Source of the DNA: Lysinibacillus agricola
GTDB taxonomy: Bacteria > Bacillota > Bacilli > Bacillales_A > Planococcaceae
Length of the DNA: 64,000 nt
Reading direction: 5' to 3'
NCBI RefSeq assembly: GCF_016638705.1
Contig: NZ_CP067341.1
Location: 685,501 to 749,500, forward strand
Positions 1-8,633 of the stretch are shown here, in pieces. The notes beneath the pieces were generated by a model. It did no database searches. It was not told where the DNA came from and saw nothing but the letters and a program-made list of their open reading frames with translations. Within the stretch, counting starts at the first letter, position 1. Each line of letters opens with the position of its first letter. The translations under genes were made by a program, and so were the position numbers.

Positions 1-1
1 A

Positions 2-2524
2 TTAGAGAATAACATTAAAATAGCACCATATACGGTAACTCCAACAGGTATTACGAATGGGGCTTGGCAAACACCTGAGCAATTAGGATTGACTGTAACG
101 TTTGATACAGTAGGTGGCTTTAGCATAGTATTCCCTGACCTAATTAATAAGGGCTATCAAGTACAGTATGAAACAGTAGGCTTTGGTAAGTTTAAGGATT
201 CTTTGATAAACACAGCAACATTGAATTATACTGGTCAAACAATGGCTAACCAACAAACTGAAGACAAGTTTAATGGTAACTTTAACTTTAGTAGCTCAGA
301 ATCTAGCTTTACTTCAACACGAGGTAGCGCAAAATTCACAAAAGTTGGTATTGATTCAGCTACAGGTCAATTCAAAGAAAATTTAGCTGATGTTACATTC
401 CAACTTATTAAAAAGACAGCAACGAATGAATATATCATTAAAACGGCTACGACAAATGAGAATGGTGAATTTACATTTGATAATGTAGCGTACAACGATT
501 ATTTCATTCGTGAAGTAGCAGCACCAATTGGCTACGATAAAATGGGAGATTATCCATTTAAGTTAGATGAAGATACTACACTAGATCGTAATCCAGATTT
601 AGTAATGCAACTTGTAAATACAACACCAATAGTAGGTAGTGCGTGTACACAATTTGAAATTACTATCAATGATATTGATGGTAAGTCAATTACATCAGGC
701 ACAGTTACATTAATAGATAAAAATGGTTTAGAAACAGCACCATATACAGTAACAAATGGCAAAGTTACATTACCTAATAATTTCACAGCTGGTGAGTATA
801 CAGTAATTCATTCAGTTGAAGGTGATCTAGGTAGCGTTACAGTGAAATACGATGGTAAATGTAAAGATGTAATTCAACCAGCACCTAAGTGCGAAAACTT
901 CACAATCGTGGTTGAAGATGAAGAAGGAAATATCCGTACAAATATTAAAGAGTTAACGTTAAAATCAGATACAACAGAAGTAAAGATATCATCTGATGCG
1001 TCAGGTAAGTTTATTTTTGAATCTAACAAAAATAATCCTGAAAATGGCGTAAAACCAGGTGAGTATACGGTGTACGAAGGTAACCAGTTCTTGGGTACAG
1101 TAACTTTAACGTACAAAGAAAAATGTGGGCATGAATTTATCGTTAAACAATTACCAAGATGCGAAAAGTTTGAATTAACTGTGAAAGATGTGGATGGTAA
1201 TAAAATTACTGATGACACTACAATAATTGTTGTTAAAGATATTGAAGAGAAGGAAATCATTAACACAACAACTAAGACAGGCGTTATTGAATTAACTGAT
1301 TTAGAACCAGGTACTTATACAGTTGAAGTGGATGGTGAAAAAATTGGTACCTTCCAAACCAATATCGAATGTGAAAAATCAGTTCAACCAGCACCAAAAT
1401 GTGACCTATTCACAGTAACAGTGAAGGATGAAAATGGCAATCCACGTCCTAATGTAAGCAACATCACAATCAAAGATAAAACAGGAGCAACTATTGCTAC
1501 AAACAAAACAACAAATGAATTAGGTCAAATTACTATTCCATCTGAAAATATTCCTTCAGGTGTGTACGATGTATATCAAGGAGACCTATTTATTGGTCAA
1601 ATTACAGTTAAATATTCAGTTAATTGTGAAGCAGAAATATCAGCAGCACCTGCTTGTCCTACATTTACATTAACAGTACTAACTAAATTTGGAACGCCTA
1701 ATGCGAATGCAAAGATAACAATAAAAGATGCTAAAGGTAATATTGTTAAAGGTGCAGACGACAATGGAGTTCTCACAACTAGTATTGCAGGAACGGTTGT
1801 ATTACCAGATAAAGCTATTAAACAAGGTACGTACTATGTATATGAAGGAAATAGTTTAATTGGCTCATTTACTGTAAAAGATACATGCTCTGCAACAGTT
1901 AAACCTTCATCAACAGGTGGAGGCGGAGATGGCGGTGGCTGGACGCCTGATCCAGAAAAACCAGTTGTTCCAGAAAAACCAACACCAGATCCGGAGAAAC
2001 CAGTTGATCCAAACAAACCAAATCCAGATCCGGAGAAACCGGTTGATCCAAACAAACCAAATCCAGATCCGGAGAAACCAGTTGATCCAGAAAAACCAAC
2101 ACCAGAACCAGAAAAACCGGTTGGTCCAGGAAAGCCAGTTGATCCAGAAAAGCCAGGTAACTCAACAACAGATCCAAAAAATCCAACAAATCCTGGAAAA
2201 CCATCTGTACAAGAAGTCATTGATCAAGGGACAAACTTACCGCCATATAATTCTTCTACAACAAATACGAACACATTAGATGCGTATAAGGATTTCCTCA
2301 ATAAGTACAACAGCTTATCAAAAGAGGAACAGGCAGAAGTAGCAAAATCTCTTGATATTGACAAAATCAAAGCAGACGCTGAAAAATTGGAAGCTCAATT
2401 AAAGGCGAAAGGCAAACTACCACAAACAGATGGAGCAAATCAAACAGCTCTTACACTAATTGGTGTAGCGCTCGTTCTAGGTGCGTTATTCTTATTGCGT
2501 CGTCGCAATACGGAAGTGAAATAA
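2..2524 (+). CDS. LPXTG-like cell-wall-anchored surface protein, 5' partial
   Basis: The reading frame is open to the window edge, so the true start lies upstream; about 840 residues are visible. A Cna-B/SpaA-like beta-sandwich domain (about nt 320-625) is followed by five related modules of roughly 85 residues. Each module opens with a C-x2-F-x3-(V/I) pattern (near nt 640, 890, 1155, 1395, 1650) and carries a second cysteine near its end. Then come a Gly-rich linker, a PDPEKP/DPNKP proline-rich wall-spanning repeat (about nt 1945-2200), a short helical segment, and a sorting signal: LPQTDG at nt 2417-2434, a hydrophobic helix and a RRR tail. It should be exported and attached to peptidoglycan by a sortase; a sortase gene lies convergent just downstream. 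The LPQTD motif departs from canonical LPXTG. The ligand or adhesive role cannot be read from the sequence. Confidence 0.9.
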   Translation, partial: LENNIKIAPYTVTPTGITNGAWQTPEQLGLTVTFDTVGGFSIVFPDLINKGYQVQYETVGFGKFKDSLINTATLNYTGQTMANQQTEDKFNGNFNFSSSESSFTSTRGSAKFTKVGIDSATGQFKENLADVTFQLIKKTATNEYIIKTATTNENGEFTFDNVAYNDYFIREVAAPIGYDKMGDYPFKLDEDTTLDRNPDLVMQLVNTTPIVGSACTQFEITINDIDGKSITSGTVTLIDKNGLETAPYTVTNGKVTLPNNFTAGEYTVIHSVEGDLGSVTVKYDGKCKDVIQPAPKCENFTIVVEDEEGNIRTNIKELTLKSDTTEVKISSDASGKFIFESNKNNPENGVKPGEYTVYEGNQFLGTVTLTYKEKCGHEFIVKQLPRCEKFELTVKDVDGNKITDDTTIIVVKDIEEKEIINTTTKTGVIELTDLEPGTYTVEVDGEKIGTFQTNIECEKSVQPAPKCDLFTVTVKDENGNPRPNVSNITIKDKTGATIATNKTTNELGQITIPSENIPSGVYDVYQGDLFIGQITVKYSVNCEAEISAAPACPTFTLTVLTKFGTPNANAKITIKDAKGNIVKGADDNGVLTTSIAGTVVLPDKAIKQGTYYVYEGNSLIGSFTVKDTCSATVKPSSTGGGGDGGGWTPDPEKPVVPEKPTPDPEKPVDPNKPNPDPEKPVDPNKPNPDPEKPVDPEKPTPEPEKPVGPGKPVDPEKPGNSTTDPKNPTNPGKPSVQEVIDQGTNLPPYNSSTTNTNTLDAYKDFLNKYNSLSKEEQAEVAKSLDIDKIKADAEKLEAQLKAKGKLPQTDGANQTALTLIGVALVLGALFLLRRRNTEVK

Positions 2525-2535
2525 TTTTCAATAAG

Positions 2536-2569
2536 AAAACCCCAAGATCATAAAAATCTTGGGGTTTTT
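2536..2569. terminator. Bidirectional rho-independent terminator
   Basis: A 13-bp stem (nt 2536-2548 with 2556-2568) is flanked by A and T runs. It sits between the convergent surface protein and sortase genes and can serve both. Confidence 0.9.
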
Positions 2570-2575
2570 CATATA

Positions 2576-3244
2576 CTAAAAAGCTTCTGATAGCTTTGCA
2601 GGTGCTTCTTCAAATGGATATTGCTCGACAAAATCAGCTTGAATACCAAGTCTCTTTGTACCCTTATCAGCGCATGTAACGAGGGTTAAAACAGTTTTAT
2701 CAGGGATATCATCGATAACATAAACATCTGTTGCAGAGATGATTTCCTTAGTCGTTATTTTGTACTCATAAATATTCGTTAAATCTGTTAAATAAATCGT
2801 ATCTCCTATGCTCGCCTTGTATAAGGGGCTAAATAAAATATCTGTTTTCTCAAAGTAATGTCCTGCTAATGCGTAGTTTCCTTGTCCAAGCTTTTGATTA
2901 GGCTTCATGGTGCCTGCTCCAACGGCAAGGGAGGCGTTTCCGACTCCTTTAACGATGGGAAGTTTCATATCAACACTAGGAACAACGATATTACCAATGA
3001 CAGGCATTTTATTTGCCGTTGTTTGAGCTTTTAAAACTTCCGCAATGGATAGGGATTGCACTGCTTCAAATTCGAAGTCGGCATCCGCATTGTTGTTCTT
3101 TTTAATATCTTCTGCGCTGTAATCAGTTGTATTTAATAGGTTACTCAAATGGGCGATAAGTGCATTTTGAATGGGATTAATAAAAATAAGTAAGAGGCCA
3201 ATGATGAGCATACAAATGAGTAGTGTCAGTTTAAATTTTTTCAT
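2576..3244 (-). CDS. Class A-like sortase
   Basis: Membrane-bound cysteine transpeptidase that would cleave the sorting signal of surface proteins and link them to the cell wall. The N terminus has one hydrophobic anchor (about residues 5-24) followed by PIQNALI, similar to Bacillus class A sortases. The catalytic His lies in ALAGHYF and the catalytic Cys in TLVTC, followed by a basic region with KRLG that should provide the Arg. The whole protein is 222 residues. I chose ATG at 3244 because an AGGATGTG ribosome binding site lies upstream; a GTG at 3256 would overlap that site. Convergent with the surface protein gene, suggesting a substrate-enzyme pair. Subclass assignment (A versus D) is by motif only. 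Confidence 0.88.
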   Translation of the reverse strand: MKKFKLTLLICMLIIGLLLIFINPIQNALIAHLSNLLNTTDYSAEDIKKNNNADADFEFEAVQSLSIAEVLKAQTTANKMPVIGNIVVPSVDMKLPIVKGVGNASLAVGAGTMKPNQKLGQGNYALAGHYFEKTDILFSPLYKASIGDTIYLTDLTNIYEYKITTKEIISATDVYVIDDIPDKTVLTLVTCADKGTKRLGIQADFVEQYPFEEAPAKLSEAF

Positions 3245-3269
3245 TTTATAGATCACATCCTAGTTGAAA

Positions 3270-3480
3270 TTCCGGATTGCTAGTAGAACTGAAGACATCA
3301 CCGGAAGCAGGCCGAGTTCCGCTGGTAGAACTGAAGACTTCCCGGAAGAAGATCAAATTCCGCCGCTAAAACCGCAAGAATCGCCGGTAACAGATTAAGT
3401 CTCGTCGCTAGAACCGAAGACATCGCTGGTAGTAGGTCATACTCAGCTGTTGGAACTAAATAAAATCGGCAATTATAGCT
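3270..3480. repeat. Degenerate 21-bp tandem array (variant GGTAGAAC)
   Basis: This gene-free stretch holds about nine diverged units of 21 bp. A representative unit reads cgctggtagaactgaagac plus two bases. Related units include cgtcgctagaaccgaagac and cgccgctaaaaccgcaag. No open reading frame with a ribosome binding site is visible in it. The period matches the other arrays in the window. Confidence 0.7.
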
Positions 3481-3532
3481 GATTAAACGTTATGTATCGC
3501 CAATGGGGACACTATATCATAATTATAAAAAT

Positions 3533-3566
3533 GGGTAGAGCTTTAGGTTGCTCTACCCGTTATAAT
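3533..3566 (-). terminator. Rho-independent terminator of the tautomerase gene
   Basis: Stem gggtagagc (3533-3541) pairs with gctctaccc (3550-3558). On the minus strand the hairpin is followed by a T-rich run. Confidence 0.8.
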
Positions 3567-3568
3567 CT

Positions 3569-3754
3569 TTATTTATCGCTGAAGCGTACGCCTGCAACTC
3601 CAATATGGCTTTTTGGCATTTCTTCGATGAAAACTGTTACGTTTTCTGGTGGCGCGTCTACAGTACGAGAAACGGCTTCTGTTACTTCTTTGACTAGAGC
3701 ACGTTTTTGTTCGTCTGTACGACCTTCAAGCATTTTCACTGTTACGTATGGCAT
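3569..3754 (-). CDS. 4-oxalocrotonate tautomerase family protein
   Basis: A 61-residue protein of the usual length for this family (B. subtilis YwhB type). After removal of Met the catalytic N-terminal proline is exposed (MPYVTVKM). The Arg-rich segment EGRTDEQKRALV and the conserved VFIEEM strand are present. These enzymes form hexamers and tautomerise 2-hydroxymuconate-like dienols; the natural substrate here is unknown. A strong ribosome binding site (aaggaggc) precedes ATG. It is monocistronic between two repeat regions. Confidence 0.93.
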   Translation of the reverse strand: MPYVTVKMLEGRTDEQKRALVKEVTEAVSRTVDAPPENVTVFIEEMPKSHIGVAGVRFSDK

Positions 3755-3799
3755 AATATTGCCTCCTTTATAGAATAATGTTGTATAGTTAGTTTATCT

Positions 3800-4022
3800 C
3801 CATTCAGTAGAAGACTTCAACCTCTGAAGGTGGTAAGATGAATGCGGGCGTGATTCCTTTTCCGTGGGTGTCCAAACACCTACTGAATGAAGATAAAGCC
3901 TCCGCGGATGTCACGGATTTTGAAAGGAATGAATTGTGCGAGCACAATTCAAAATTCGGACGCATTGTTTATCTGTGCGATAGCGAAGCGACAGCAACAA
4001 TTACGCCAAGGCGAAATTGATA
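3800..4022. repeat. Dispersed intergenic element with internal palindromes
   Basis: This region shares blocks with others in the window: gatgaatgcggg and ggtgtccaaa recur near 20850-20890, and gcctccgcggatgtcacgga recurs near 38533. It contains a strong palindrome, gaattgtgcgagcacaattc (about 3932-3951), a gcgatagcgaagcgacagc block, and a terminal hairpin caattacgcc/ggcgaaattg. A 60-codon open frame runs through it but is an accident of the repeat. Confidence 0.65.
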
Positions 4023-4115
4023 AGAAAGTATAAACTTCTTACTTGTATTTAGGCATTTGCGCAATGCCAGTATCGCTTTCATTACGGCACCAATGCGCTT
4101 AACTATGCTTTACTT

Positions 4116-4121
4116 TATAAT
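4116..4121 (+). promoter_or_regulatory. Probable -10 box for ywhD
   Basis: A perfect TATAAT lies 24 bp upstream of the ywhD start, with the ribosome binding site tggaggt in between. The -35 region is poor. Confidence 0.5.
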
Positions 4122-4144
4122 AGCAGAATGGAGGTAATTAAAGA

Positions 4145-4660
4145 ATGTCAAATGAAGAAAAACCAAAACAAAAAATGGGCTTTACTATTATCAAAAATGA
4201 CCCAACAGACGGACATAAGGGATTTGGTATCGGTTCGCTTTCACTTGAAAACGTATCGCCAGTCATTATCGATATAGAAGAGGGGACGGCATCAGTTGAG
4301 ATCGGTGCAATGCATGCTCGCAGTGATGTGGAACGAGGTATTAAATTTACGAAAGATCGTGCTGATTCAGAGGGTGGAAAACCGTATTGGCTAGTATGGG
4401 TAACAATAGACCATAAAGAGGATGGACCTTACTATGCGGGTGTTACTGCGTGTGAAATGGTAGTCAATCGGGAAAAACGTCGTGGCTATAAAATTTTAGC
4501 TGATCATGTGAATAAAATGGATAAATCTATGAAGCGTCATATTATTGTAGAGCATATGGATGCACCATCCAAAAAAGTGTTAGCTTCTTTCTTAGAGGAG
4601 CTCAATCCGGAACTTTGGGTACGTAGTGAGGATCAATTACGTCAAGACTTATTTGTATAA
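4145..4660 (+). CDS. ywhD: YwhD family protein
   Basis: 171 residues, matching the conserved Bacillales YwhD family in length and in the segments GFTIIKNDPTDGHKGFG and ASVEIGAMHARSDVERG. The function is unknown; the protein looks cytosolic with no signal peptide or membrane helix. A tggaggtaatt ribosome binding site supports the ATG. In B. subtilis ywhD neighbours pbpG (ywhE), as here, although here pbpG is convergent. Confidence 0.9.
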   Translation: MSNEEKPKQKMGFTIIKNDPTDGHKGFGIGSLSLENVSPVIIDIEEGTASVEIGAMHARSDVERGIKFTKDRADSEGGKPYWLVWVTIDHKEDGPYYAGVTACEMVVNREKRRGYKILADHVNKMDKSMKRHIIVEHMDAPSKKVLASFLEELNPELWVRSEDQLRQDLFV

Positions 4661-5004
4661 TAGACCTATAATGATTGAACAATCTGTGACATTTTGCAAT
4701 CGCTTTCGATATAAGGTTGAAAGTGGGTTTGAAACAAAGTAAACTTGATTCAGAGCTTACATTTTAGTAAGCTAGGACACTTGGTTCTGCGAATGTGATG
4801 AGCGCTATGCGGCATTTGAACAACCCAAGCCGAATGCCCCATGATGCTCATCTACTTCGCGAACCATAAATAAGAAAAGCTTTCTGTTCCCACGGACACG
4901 GCTCCGGGGAAGAGAAAGCTTTTTCTTTTCGTATATATCTGTTACTTTGTCGAGAGCCTTCGCTTATTAAACGTGTGCAGCGGATAAAGGTTCCGCCTGA
5001 TTAG
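4661..5004. other. Gene-free stretch with a long imperfect hairpin and a bidirectional terminator
   Basis: An imperfect inverted repeat of about 75 bp spans 4791-4866: ggttctgcgaa pairs with ttcgcgaacc, gatgagc with gctcatc, and gcggcatt with aatgccc. A terminator follows at 4872-4927. No coding frame is credible. Confidence 0.6.
4872..4927. terminator. Bidirectional terminator between ywhD and pbpG
   Basis: The outer stem aagaaaagctttct (4872-4885) pairs with agaaagctttttctt (4913-4927), enclosing a second ttccc/gggaa stem. T runs occur on both strands, between convergent genes. Confidence 0.85.
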
Positions 5005-7059
5005 TTATTTTTTAAAAATGGAGAATGGGAGCATGTTCCAAAATTCTCCCCACGTATTGCTATCGAGAATATCAAAGTTTGCGCATTTTTCAGTCGGTAC
5101 ATCCTTAGCATCTAAATACACGAGACGTTGTTTAGGGCAGGCATCTGTCGCCAACTTACCTGATTCAATATCGATGACTACACCCTTAACGTCTTTAGGC
5201 TTAGCAAAATCCTCGTTCTTTGTTCCTTTATTGACGGCCTCCATAAAATCGATCCATATTTGCTTTGTAGCTGCAGTATCTTCTTTTGCCGTTAGATTTT
5301 TTCCTTGGTCATAGCCGTTCCATACGCCAGCGGTTAAGCTAGGTGTAAATCCAATTAACCACTGATCGCTATTTGTAGAGCCAGATTTGGCTGCATACGT
5401 ATGCGTCATACGAGAACGAATGCTAATCCCTGTAGCTGGAGAATAATCGCTAAATACAGGATCGAAAATACCTGTCATCATTTCTGTTAAGATATACGTA
5501 TTTTCCTTTGAGAGAACTGGCTCAGCTTCGTTACTAACTTCTTTATTTTCGTAGATGACGTCACCATTAGCATTTTTAATAGAAACAATAGTAGTAGGAA
5601 GGGTTTTTTGACCCTGTGATGCTAAAATATTATAGGCATTCGTCATTTCATATAAAGTTGTTTCCGCCGTTCCTAGCGCGATGGATAGGTTGTCCTTAGT
5701 ACCGATATTCACGTTGAAGCGATTAGCCATCTCGTGAAATGGTTTAAATCCAATCTCCTCTAAAGTTTTAACTGCGTAAATATTATCAGAAATAGCAATA
5801 GCCTGTGCCATAGACATATCATGGTTTGCAAATTCACCGTTAACATTTTTAGGTGAATATGTGGCACGTCCTTTATCATAAGTGAAAGTTGTTTCACCTA
5901 CCTCTAAAAAAGTTAATGGTGTATAACCATTCTCTAAAGCTGCTGCATATAAAATAGGTTTAATGGTTGACCCTGGCTGACGTTTTGCTTGTGTAACTCT
6001 GTTAAATGAGCTTGTAGCATAGTCACGACCTCCGACTAGTGCTGTAACGGCACCTGTTTTTGATTCCATACTAACGAATGCAGCTTGGAGATCATTACCA
6101 GGCATATTTTTAGTTACCGCTTCTTCTGCTGCTTTTTGGTGTCCTAGATTAAGAGTTGTTTGGATGGTCCAGCCACCTTCACTAATGTCGAGATTTTTTG
6201 ATTTCAAAATTTCACTAGCCTCTTGCCATGCTACGTCAAGGAAAAATGGCGCTACAGATTTTGTTGCTACCCAGCTATCATTCTTTAAGACAAGCTGTTC
6301 ACTTTCTGCACGTGTTTTTTCATCTTGCGTAATAGCACCTTGATCGGTCATCAGTTTTAAAATAACGTGTTGGCGATTAGTTGCCTTATCTATATTGACA
6401 ATAGGGGAGTAAATACTTGGCCCTTTTGGAACCCCAGTTAACATTGCTGCTTCCGCAAGTGTTAAATCTTTTGCAGATTTTCCATAATAAAATCGACTTG
6501 CAGCTTCTACGCCGTACATACCATGGCCGTAGTAAACAGTATTTAAGTAACCTTCCAGTATTTCATCCTTATCATAAAAAACTTCTAATCTATAAGCATA
6601 CAGTGCTTCATTTAATTTTCGTGTCCACGATTTCTCATGTGAAAGATATAGATTCCGAGCATATTGTTGTGTAATTGTACTAGCTCCTTGAACCTTACTT
6701 CCAGCCTTAAGATCAACTAATAATGCACCAGCGATACGAGAAAAATCTAAACCGCCATGCTTATAAAAATCTTTATCCTCAACAGCTACTACTGCTTGCT
6801 TTAAATAGGGAGACATCTCATCAAGACTAACCCAGTAACGTCGTTCATTCGTAAAGTGATCCCCAATTTGGTTCTCATTTTCATCTAAGAAAATAGAGGC
6901 TTTAGGTACGGTTAAAGGCGGGGCACCAGCCACTTGAACATAGACGCGTAAAGCTATAAATGCTACTACAATTGCGGATGTAAAGGCGACAAAAAGGGTA
7001 AGTGCTTTACGTGTACGCTTTGAACGTTTTTGCTTACGTTGATAGCTTTTTCTCTTCAT
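5005..7059 (-). CDS. pbpG: Class A penicillin-binding protein (bifunctional transglycosylase/transpeptidase)
   Basis: 684 residues, close to B. subtilis PbpG. A basic cytosolic tail is followed by a membrane anchor (about 20-42). The GT51 glycosyltransferase domain has EDKDFYKHGG at 94-103, with the catalytic Glu94, and the STITQQYARN motif. The transpeptidase domain has STIK (Ser364 nucleophile), SDN (424-426) and KSGS (558-561). It polymerises and cross-links peptidoglycan outside the membrane. In B. subtilis PbpG is forespore-expressed; I could not identify a sigma-F promoter here. Ribosome binding site gaggtga supports the ATG at 7059. Next to ywhD and speB as in Bacillus. Confidence 0.93.
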   Translation of the reverse strand: MKRKSYQRKQKRSKRTRKALTLFVAFTSAIVVAFIALRVYVQVAGAPPLTVPKASIFLDENENQIGDHFTNERRYWVSLDEMSPYLKQAVVAVEDKDFYKHGGLDFSRIAGALLVDLKAGSKVQGASTITQQYARNLYLSHEKSWTRKLNEALYAYRLEVFYDKDEILEGYLNTVYYGHGMYGVEAASRFYYGKSAKDLTLAEAAMLTGVPKGPSIYSPIVNIDKATNRQHVILKLMTDQGAITQDEKTRAESEQLVLKNDSWVATKSVAPFFLDVAWQEASEILKSKNLDISEGGWTIQTTLNLGHQKAAEEAVTKNMPGNDLQAAFVSMESKTGAVTALVGGRDYATSSFNRVTQAKRQPGSTIKPILYAAALENGYTPLTFLEVGETTFTYDKGRATYSPKNVNGEFANHDMSMAQAIAISDNIYAVKTLEEIGFKPFHEMANRFNVNIGTKDNLSIALGTAETTLYEMTNAYNILASQGQKTLPTTIVSIKNANGDVIYENKEVSNEAEPVLSKENTYILTEMMTGIFDPVFSDYSPATGISIRSRMTHTYAAKSGSTNSDQWLIGFTPSLTAGVWNGYDQGKNLTAKEDTAATKQIWIDFMEAVNKGTKNEDFAKPKDVKGVVIDIESGKLATDACPKQRLVYLDAKDVPTEKCANFDILDSNTWGEFWNMLPFSIFKK

Positions 7060-7304
7060 CCGACTTCACCTCGTTTTCTCACACTTGCGTATAGTATGTG
7101 TCTGAACAATCATCTTTAATCGAAATTCTAGGCAAAAACTATTGCACTTTATTCAAAAACATCTATACTTTTTTTGTACTGTTTGAAATGCTAGCATTCG
7201 ACAAAAGAATGACACCTTGTAAATTTTAATCGAATTTTGCTAGACGTTCCAATAATTTATACGAGGATACAAGGATAGAGGTTTCATTACAATCCTGTAA
7301 GCCC

Positions 7305-7605
7305 TTAATAGAGTAATGGTAAAAGGTCCATCACTGAAAGTTAGGGATGACGTTTTGCTAAAACGTACCCTTGTGGATAAGTTGATCTTCGTTACGACTG
7401 GGCGACTCCTGGGGATTAGCAATAGGGGAACGAAGGCTAAAACCATCACATCCTGTGATAACGCCTTCGTGACCAACATCCTGTTGCCCCGACGCCCCCA
7501 GGAAGCTTTGCTCTGTGCGAAAGCGAAGCGGCAGCTACAAAGCGCCCAGTCGGTACGGAAATCAACCCTAAGTGATGCAAATGAATCTAATAGAATTAAT
7601 TCTAA
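7305..7605. repeat. Long palindromic intergenic element, copy 1
   Basis: The 565-bp gap between pbpG and speB is mostly this element. It starts with tccatcactgaaagttaggg, carries gactgggcgactcctgggga, an inner covarying hairpin at 7430-7470, a smaller hairpin at 7474-7486, a gcgaaagcgaagcggcagc block, and ends with cagtcggtacggaaatcaac. Very similar copies lie at 34005-34210 and 63135-63565. Its right end is about 20 bp from the speB ribosome binding site. The remaining 7060-7304 shows no gene. Confidence 0.8.
7430..7486 (+). other. Structured hairpin pair inside palindromic element
   Basis: acgaaggc/gccttcgt (7430-7437 with 7463-7470) encloses TAAAACC, a second stem atcaca/tgtgat with loop TCC, and an AAC bulge. 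After TGAC a hairpin caaca-TCC-tgttg follows. The same layout recurs with different stem sequence at 38580-38619 and with a slightly altered stem at 63282-63322. Confidence 0.65.
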
Positions 7606-7624
7606 TAAAAGTGGAGGTCGAGCA

Positions 7625-8497
7625 ATGAGATTTGATGAAGCTTATTCAGGAAATGTTTTTATAAAAAGTCATCCTACATATGAGGATGCTCAGGCAGTCA
7701 TTTATGGTATGCCAATGGACTGGACAGTTAGTTATCGTCCGGGTTCACGTTTTGGTCCGCAACGTATTCGTGAAGTATCGATTGGTCTAGAAGAATACAG
7801 CCCATATTTAGACCGTGAGCTAGAAGAAGTGAAATATTTTGATGCGGGAGATATACCTTTACCATTCGGCAACGCACAGCGCTCGTTAGATGAAATTGAA
7901 AAATTTATCGAAAAGCTGTTAGCGGATGGCAAGATTCCTGTCGGCATGGGTGGCGAGCATTTAGTATCATGGCCTGTAATGAAGGCTGTCTCAGCAAAAT
8001 ATGATGACCTAGCAATTATCCACTTCGATGCACATACAGACTTACGTGAAGAATATGAAGGGGAGCCACTTTCTCACTCAACGCCTATTCGTAAAATTGC
8101 TGAACATATCGGACCGAAAAATGTGTATTCATTTGGTATTCGTTCAGGTATGAAGGAAGAATTCGAATGGGCAAAGGAAAATGGCATGCACATTTCAAAA
8201 TTTGAAGTGCTAGAGCCATTAAAAGAAGTATTACCGTCTTTAGCAGGACGTAATGTTTACGTGACGATTGATATTGATGTACTTGACCCAGCACATGCAC
8301 CAGGCACGGGTACGGTAGATTGCGGAGGCATTACATCAAAAGAATTACTAGCGTCAATCCATGCGATCGCAGCAAGTGGTGTCAATGTAGTGGGCTTTGA
8401 CCTAGTTGAGGTAGCACCAATCTACGACTCATCAGAAATGACAGCGAATACAGCTTCAAAACTATTAAGAGAAATGATATTGGGCTGGATAAAATAA
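7625..8497 (+). CDS. speB: Agmatinase
   Basis: 290 residues, the exact usual length. It hydrolyses agmatine to putrescine and urea in polyamine synthesis, with two Mn2+ ions. Metal ligands are visible: His112 in GGEH, Asp135, His137 and Asp139 in DAHTD, and Asp216 and Asp218 in DIDVLDP. The frame is open far upstream through the repeat element, but ATG at 7625 has the ribosome binding site tggaggtc and gives the family length. In B. subtilis speE (spermidine synthase) precedes speB in the same operon; no speE remnant is present between pbpG and speB here. Confidence 0.96.
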   Translation: MRFDEAYSGNVFIKSHPTYEDAQAVIYGMPMDWTVSYRPGSRFGPQRIREVSIGLEEYSPYLDRELEEVKYFDAGDIPLPFGNAQRSLDEIEKFIEKLLADGKIPVGMGGEHLVSWPVMKAVSAKYDDLAIIHFDAHTDLREEYEGEPLSHSTPIRKIAEHIGPKNVYSFGIRSGMKEEFEWAKENGMHISKFEVLEPLKEVLPSLAGRNVYVTIDIDVLDPAHAPGTGTVDCGGITSKELLASIHAIAASGVNVVGFDLVEVAPIYDSSEMTANTASKLLREMILGWIK

Positions 8498-8534
8498 GTA
8501 GGGTTTTCTAATGTTGATATAAAGTAGTTGGAGT

Positions 8535-8565
8535 GGGGGTAGCAATAAGCTAGCCCCATTTTCCT
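8535..8565 (+). terminator. Rho-independent terminator of speB
   Basis: Hairpin ggggtagc-aataa-gctagcccc followed by atttt. Confidence 0.7.
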
Positions 8566-8572
8566 TATCGTT

Positions 8573-8614
8573 ATAAAAAAAAGACGCCATCCCCAATACA
8601 TCGGATAGCGTCTT
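8573..8614 (-). terminator. Rho-independent terminator of the SDR gene
   Basis: Stem aagacgccatcc (8581-8592) pairs with ggatagcgtctt (8603-8614). The plus-strand A run at 8573-8580 gives a T run on the minus strand. Confidence 0.85.
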
Positions 8615-8633
8615 GATATTTCGAATCGTTCTA

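Noticed and set aside
3838..4020. 60-codon plus-strand frame
   Set aside because: Lies wholly in a dispersed palindromic repeat with related copies elsewhere that do not keep the frame.
7316..7624. N-terminal extension of speB by about 100 residues
   Set aside because: Encoded by palindromic element; ATG at 7625 has the ribosome binding site and gives the exact family length.
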